Shown here in pieces: positions 61,067 to 64,000 of a stretch of DNA of 64,000 nt. The stretch is from Tritrichomonas musculus. Lineage: Eukaryota; Parabasalia; Tritrichomonadida; Tritrichomonadidae. Made by a program: the position numbers and the translations under genes. The notes beneath the pieces were generated by a model that saw only the letters and a list, made by a program, of their open reading frames with translations, did not search any database and was not told the DNA's origin. The stretch is from NCBI GenBank assembly GCA_039105265.1, contig JAPFFF010000007.1, positions 3,720,001-3,784,000 of the forward strand, given 5' to 3'. Numbering within the stretch: position 1 is the stretch's first letter; each line of letters opens with the position of its first letter.

Positions 61067-61555
61067 TACATATTCATTAATGACTTTTGATTGTTGGTCA
61101 ACAACATTTGAAAGCTTATTGATATGTTCTTCAAGTATTTTATTTTTATCGATGAGCTGTTTAATGATGATATCAACGTGAATCAACTTACTGTCAAACA
61201 AATCGCGAAGTTCATCAGTTTTGGAAGATATCGCATCAACTGTTTCTCTCAGAATAATAATATCAGCGGTGATATTGTCATTCTCAAGTGTTTTAGTGAT
61301 TGTATTCCCGACTTTCTTCAAATAAATGTCTCCTGAACATCGTTTTCCGTCTTTGCAATTACGTTTAGTTATTTTGTATTCATTTCCGTCGTTAGTGATG
61401 ATTTTATAAATCTTGTTCAAATAGTTTGTCGTTTGTGATTTCATTTGATCAATATTCTTTTGATAGAACAAATTGAACTCTTCAACTGATTTAAACACTT
61501 TTGATTCATTAATGTTTTCGTTTATTATTTTAAGTTCATTAATGTTTTCATTCAT
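61025..61555 (-). CDS. 176-aa protein with conserved N-terminal block and coiled coil (P5)
   Basis: The N-terminal block matches P1 (VEEFNLFYQKN, LNKIYKIITNDG, EYKITKRNC), while the middle is different and longer (ITADIIILRETVDAISSKTD), lengthening the coiled coil by about 18 residues before both converge again at KNKILEEHINKLSNVV. A variable-length rod is implied. Function unknown. Confidence 0.7.
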   Translation of the reverse strand: MNENINELKIINENINESKVFKSVEEFNLFYQKNIDQMKSQTTNYLNKIYKIITNDGNEYKITKRNCKDGKRCSGDIYLKKVGNTITKTLENDNITADIIILRETVDAISSKTDELRDLFDSKLIHVDIIIKQLIDKNKILEEHINKLSNVVDQQSKVINEYVLNVVAPDNHRMIK

Positions 61556-61587
61556 TTGAGTTTATGATAAAACGTTTATAGATATCA

Positions 61588-61839
61588 TTAAACTTTATCT
61601 AATATTGACTTTCCGACCGTTCCAACTCGACCTACCGTACTTAAACCTGTATCAATAGTGTCAATAACTTGACCGACGCCTGGAATGAATTTCGTTATCG
61701 GTTTAACTTTATCGATAATCTGTTTTCCGACATCAACGACTTTAGGGATGTTATCAACAATCTTTGTTGCTACGTCTTTGATTTTGTTTCCGAACTTCTT
61801 GAAACCGTTCTTTATCTTATTGAATATGCCTATACCCAT
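61588..61839 (-). CDS. Small amphipathic protein, candidate membrane-active virion protein (P5)
   Basis: 83 aa, MGIGIFNKIKNGFKKFGNKI, KVVDVGKQIIDKVKPITKFI, PGVGQVIDTIDTGLSTVG. Basic and hydrophobic residues alternate, as in the other copies. It is divergent from MCP with 53 bases between starts. Confidence 0.75.
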   Translation of the reverse strand: MGIGIFNKIKNGFKKFGNKIKDVATKIVDNIPKVVDVGKQIIDKVKPITKFIPGVGQVIDTIDTGLSTVGRVGTVGKSILDKV

Positions 61840-61886
61840 TTTAAAGAGTAAATAAAAGAGATAATATATTGATTCTTTTTATTAAA

Positions 61887-61892
61887 TCATAA
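61887..61892 (+). promoter_or_regulatory. Initiator-like TCATAA before MCP start (P5)
   Basis: Abuts the ATG; the conserved element before all visible MCP starts. Confidence 0.6.
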
Positions 61893-63761
61893 ATGTTGTA
61901 TCGTAATGAGAGATCACATAACCATCAAATCGAAACAGGAAATGTATTGCATGCATTTGAAGAGATGCGTCATATGATTAACGTTAATGACGGAACACGT
62001 TCATTTTCATTCAGAACTGTTGACTGTCATGATCAGCCCGCACCGTTTACAGCAGGTCAATACTCACAAATCAGTTTAACTCATCCTGATCATTTCATAA
62101 GTGATGTTGACAAAGGATTTCTGACATTTCATGTCAAACTAGATTTACAGTTGAATACCGATCTTGATAAATTGCGAACCATTGAAGACCCTCAACACTT
62201 CTACAAACTGTTTGTCGGCTTCAAATCATCAAATCAGTTGTTCGATCGTTTAGAGATTCTACATAATAATGTCAATGTCGGATATCAACAGAATGAATGT
62301 GTTCGTGAAGGTTTCTTATATTCTGCACTTAAACCAGAAACAGAAAAGAAAAGACGTAGATTCGTTCATTCTTTATGGGAAAATGTAAGTCAATATTCAC
62401 AAACAATGGCAGGAACGTATGTAAATCTGATGAATTTCAAAGAGAACGGAAGAGCACAAGTTGAATTTGATTTAAACCTTCCGTTTGATGACTTACTAGC
62501 ATTACAGGCATTTGATCTGTTCCCTAACGGAATCATCGGTGATTTATCAATTCGTTTTCAAGTCAGCCCCGGTGGTCTTGTTTGGGCTGTTATTGATCCT
62601 TATGTAGTTGCTGAAACAAAAGCATTTCTCGAAGATGATGAATCTGTTTCTGCTGAATCATTAGATAAACTTCGTGATTTAAAGGTTCGCGGTAAACTTA
62701 AACGTCAATTCACACAAATCGGTAATGAAGCAACCATTCCTTCCGTGTTTGATCAAACACTTACAATCAAATATCAAAGAATACATGCCGGTAATCCTGT
62801 TGCGGAAGATGAAACACCAAAAGAAGTTGTATTTCATTACACAACTGATGATTATGAGAAGTTTCATGTGAAAGAGTCTGATGTTAATAAAGGAACGTTT
62901 GCAGAAATGATTGCATCGGCAAATCCCGATGCTCCGTTAGCTCCGGGGGATGTTGTTAAAATCTTAGAAACAAAACATAAAGACATTGAATATTCAAACG
63001 GTGTTGCAACATTGACCTGCAATCAAATGACAATCACTCTTTGCAAATCAAACATGCAGGGCTACGGTGTTTGTGAAGCAACACGTCAAGGAATTGAAAA
63101 CATTTTACGTGAAGGTTTAATCATTCCTTCACAGAAGGTTGATTATCATGCATTTCCGATTGCTGCCGCCGCAAACGGAATCAAATCAACATTGAACATA
63201 CCTTTGATTAACGTTACAACGATATCGGTTCTGTTTCCAAAGCATCATAATGATTTGACTGTATTTGAAAACCCTGTTTATCAAAACTGTTATTTGAACA
63301 TAGGCGGTAAGAACTTCCCTGACGAGAACGTAGATACCATCGGTGCAAGATTCTTTGAAAATCAATTGACTGCAGGTGATTTAGACGCAATTACACTTCA
63401 ATGTACAAAGGAATTTGAAGATTCATTTACTATGCCAAAGAACGACTCACGAGGTAATCGATACAAAAACACTTTGTCGGATGCAACATCATTTGTATTC
63501 AATATTCAAACTGAAAGATCATCTGCAGGTTATTGTTATGATGGTTTAGACGGAGGTTTTGGTAATGTTCAAATTCAAATCAACGGTCAACCAATTCACA
63601 CAGGTGTGAACGATACATATTATAATGTAAATGAAGAAGGTACAGTTCATCCACCCCCCTGTCAGTTATGTTTGTGCCGTGATACATACTTTAAATTATC
63701 TCTCGAAGGTTTAGAATACGTTGATGATGAAACGCCAAAAGGTTCGCAAGCTAATGAATAA
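61893..63761 (+). CDS. Major capsid protein, double jelly roll (P5)
   Basis: 622 aa, the shortest MCP here. It keeps SFSFRTVDCHDQPAPF, FDRLEILHNNVNVGYQQNEC, FDLNLPFDDLLALQAFDLFP and FFENQLTAGDLDAITL. The region after ATIPSVFDQTLTIKY lacks the proline-rich linker and is strongly diverged through about residue 370, suggesting a fast-evolving surface loop. It forms the capsid shell; integrase follows on the same strand after about 120 bases. Confidence 0.9.
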   Translation: MLYRNERSHNHQIETGNVLHAFEEMRHMINVNDGTRSFSFRTVDCHDQPAPFTAGQYSQISLTHPDHFISDVDKGFLTFHVKLDLQLNTDLDKLRTIEDPQHFYKLFVGFKSSNQLFDRLEILHNNVNVGYQQNECVREGFLYSALKPETEKKRRRFVHSLWENVSQYSQTMAGTYVNLMNFKENGRAQVEFDLNLPFDDLLALQAFDLFPNGIIGDLSIRFQVSPGGLVWAVIDPYVVAETKAFLEDDESVSAESLDKLRDLKVRGKLKRQFTQIGNEATIPSVFDQTLTIKYQRIHAGNPVAEDETPKEVVFHYTTDDYEKFHVKESDVNKGTFAEMIASANPDAPLAPGDVVKILETKHKDIEYSNGVATLTCNQMTITLCKSNMQGYGVCEATRQGIENILREGLIIPSQKVDYHAFPIAAAANGIKSTLNIPLINVTTISVLFPKHHNDLTVFENPVYQNCYLNIGGKNFPDENVDTIGARFFENQLTAGDLDAITLQCTKEFEDSFTMPKNDSRGNRYKNTLSDATSFVFNIQTERSSAGYCYDGLDGGFGNVQIQINGQPIHTGVNDTYYNVNEEGTVHPPPCQLCLCRDTYFKLSLEGLEYVDDETPKGSQANE

Positions 63762-63880
63762 ATAAACTGATTTCGATTGAAGGTTAAAATTACCCCTTTC
63801 TATAGCTCTTTTTATTTTTGTGATTCTTTGACTGTTTCCGTTCACGGGCGGCATTTGAAGGCTTTATTTTTGCGATCAAA

Positions 63881-64000
63881 ATGAATGAATACATCGAAGA
63901 CATAGCGAGTGCACGCAGCTACAAAGAATCAATTAATTATCCTTTCAAATCTAAATACAAGTACATCAAAGACACAAACATTAAAACTGAGCCCTATATT
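63881..64000 (+). CDS. Retrovirus-type integrase (type I), start only (P5)
   Basis: The first 40 codons, MNEYIEDIASARSYKESINY PFKSKYKYIKDT, closely match the P1 integrase, and the gene continues beyond the window. It helps fix the start of the P1 gene. No catalytic motif is inside the window. Confidence 0.8.
   Translation, partial: MNEYIEDIASARSYKESINYPFKSKYKYIKDTNIKTEPYI

Larger units (their letters stand above)
60425..64000 (-). mobile_element. Polinton P5 (type I), inverted relative to P1, partial
   Basis: Gene order from left: end of an unknown gene(+), 75-aa(-), 77-aa(+), 176-aa(-), 83-aa(-), MCP(+), integrase(+), running off the right edge. This is the P1 order read backwards, with type I MCP and integrase. 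No TIR is seen at its left boundary. Genes visible look open. Confidence 0.82.

Noticed and set aside
1-64000. CRISPR arrays, rRNA genes or bacterial operons
   Set aside because: No regularly spaced direct repeats or rRNA-like sequence; gene content and signals are those of eukaryotic Polintons.

Overview
The window is almost wall to wall Polinton (Maverick) DNA: large self-synthesising virus-like elements carrying a protein-primed family B DNA polymerase (PolB), a retrovirus-type integrase, an FtsK/A32-type packaging ATPase and a double-jelly-roll major capsid protein (MCP). The most likely host is Trichomonas vaginalis or a close trichomonad. This is an inference from the gene set, the AT-rich intronless genes read in the standard code, the initiator-like TCATAA directly before every MCP start codon, and several stop codons of the form TAAA. 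No convincing host protein gene was found.

Layout. P1 (1-16641, runs off the left edge): PolB, KilA-N protein, a 640-base gap, fibre-like protein, 852-aa protein, two small proteins, integrase, MCP and a cluster of four small genes. P2 (16642-27281) starts with a terminal inverted repeat (TIR) that abuts P1: PolB, then ATPase, small genes, MCP and KilA-N in the reverse of the usual order. Its KilA-N gene is interrupted by P3. P3 (27282-48155) is a full-length element of 20,874 bases bounded by 229-base TIRs. It looks whole apart from its fibre gene, which has about two breaks. From 48156 to 49480 lies GC-richer, non-P3 sequence with a 240-aa ORF, which may be the start of a divergent Polinton polymerase, and a tRNA-like fold. 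P4 (49481-60424) starts with a TIR identical by eye to that of P2 and ends without a TIR inside an MCP fragment. P5 (60425-64000, runs off the right edge) is an inverted relative of P1.

Two families are present: type I (P1, P5) and type II (P2, P3, P4). They differ in MCP, integrase length, KilA-N position and TIR-proximal genes. Type II copies are nearly identical to one another, so they are recent. PolB would copy the element, integrase insert it, the ATPase package it, and MCP plus candidate penton, membrane-active and fibre proteins build a particle. No adenain-type protease was recognised.

Main observations: P2 and P4 carry the two ends of an isomer in which the whole central gene block is inverted relative to P3. 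Short palindromes with 2- to 4-base loops, often in 30-33-base presence/absence inserts, are scattered through the genes and spacers and are often in frame, like Rickettsia palindromic elements. Fibre and KilA-N genes are mosaic.
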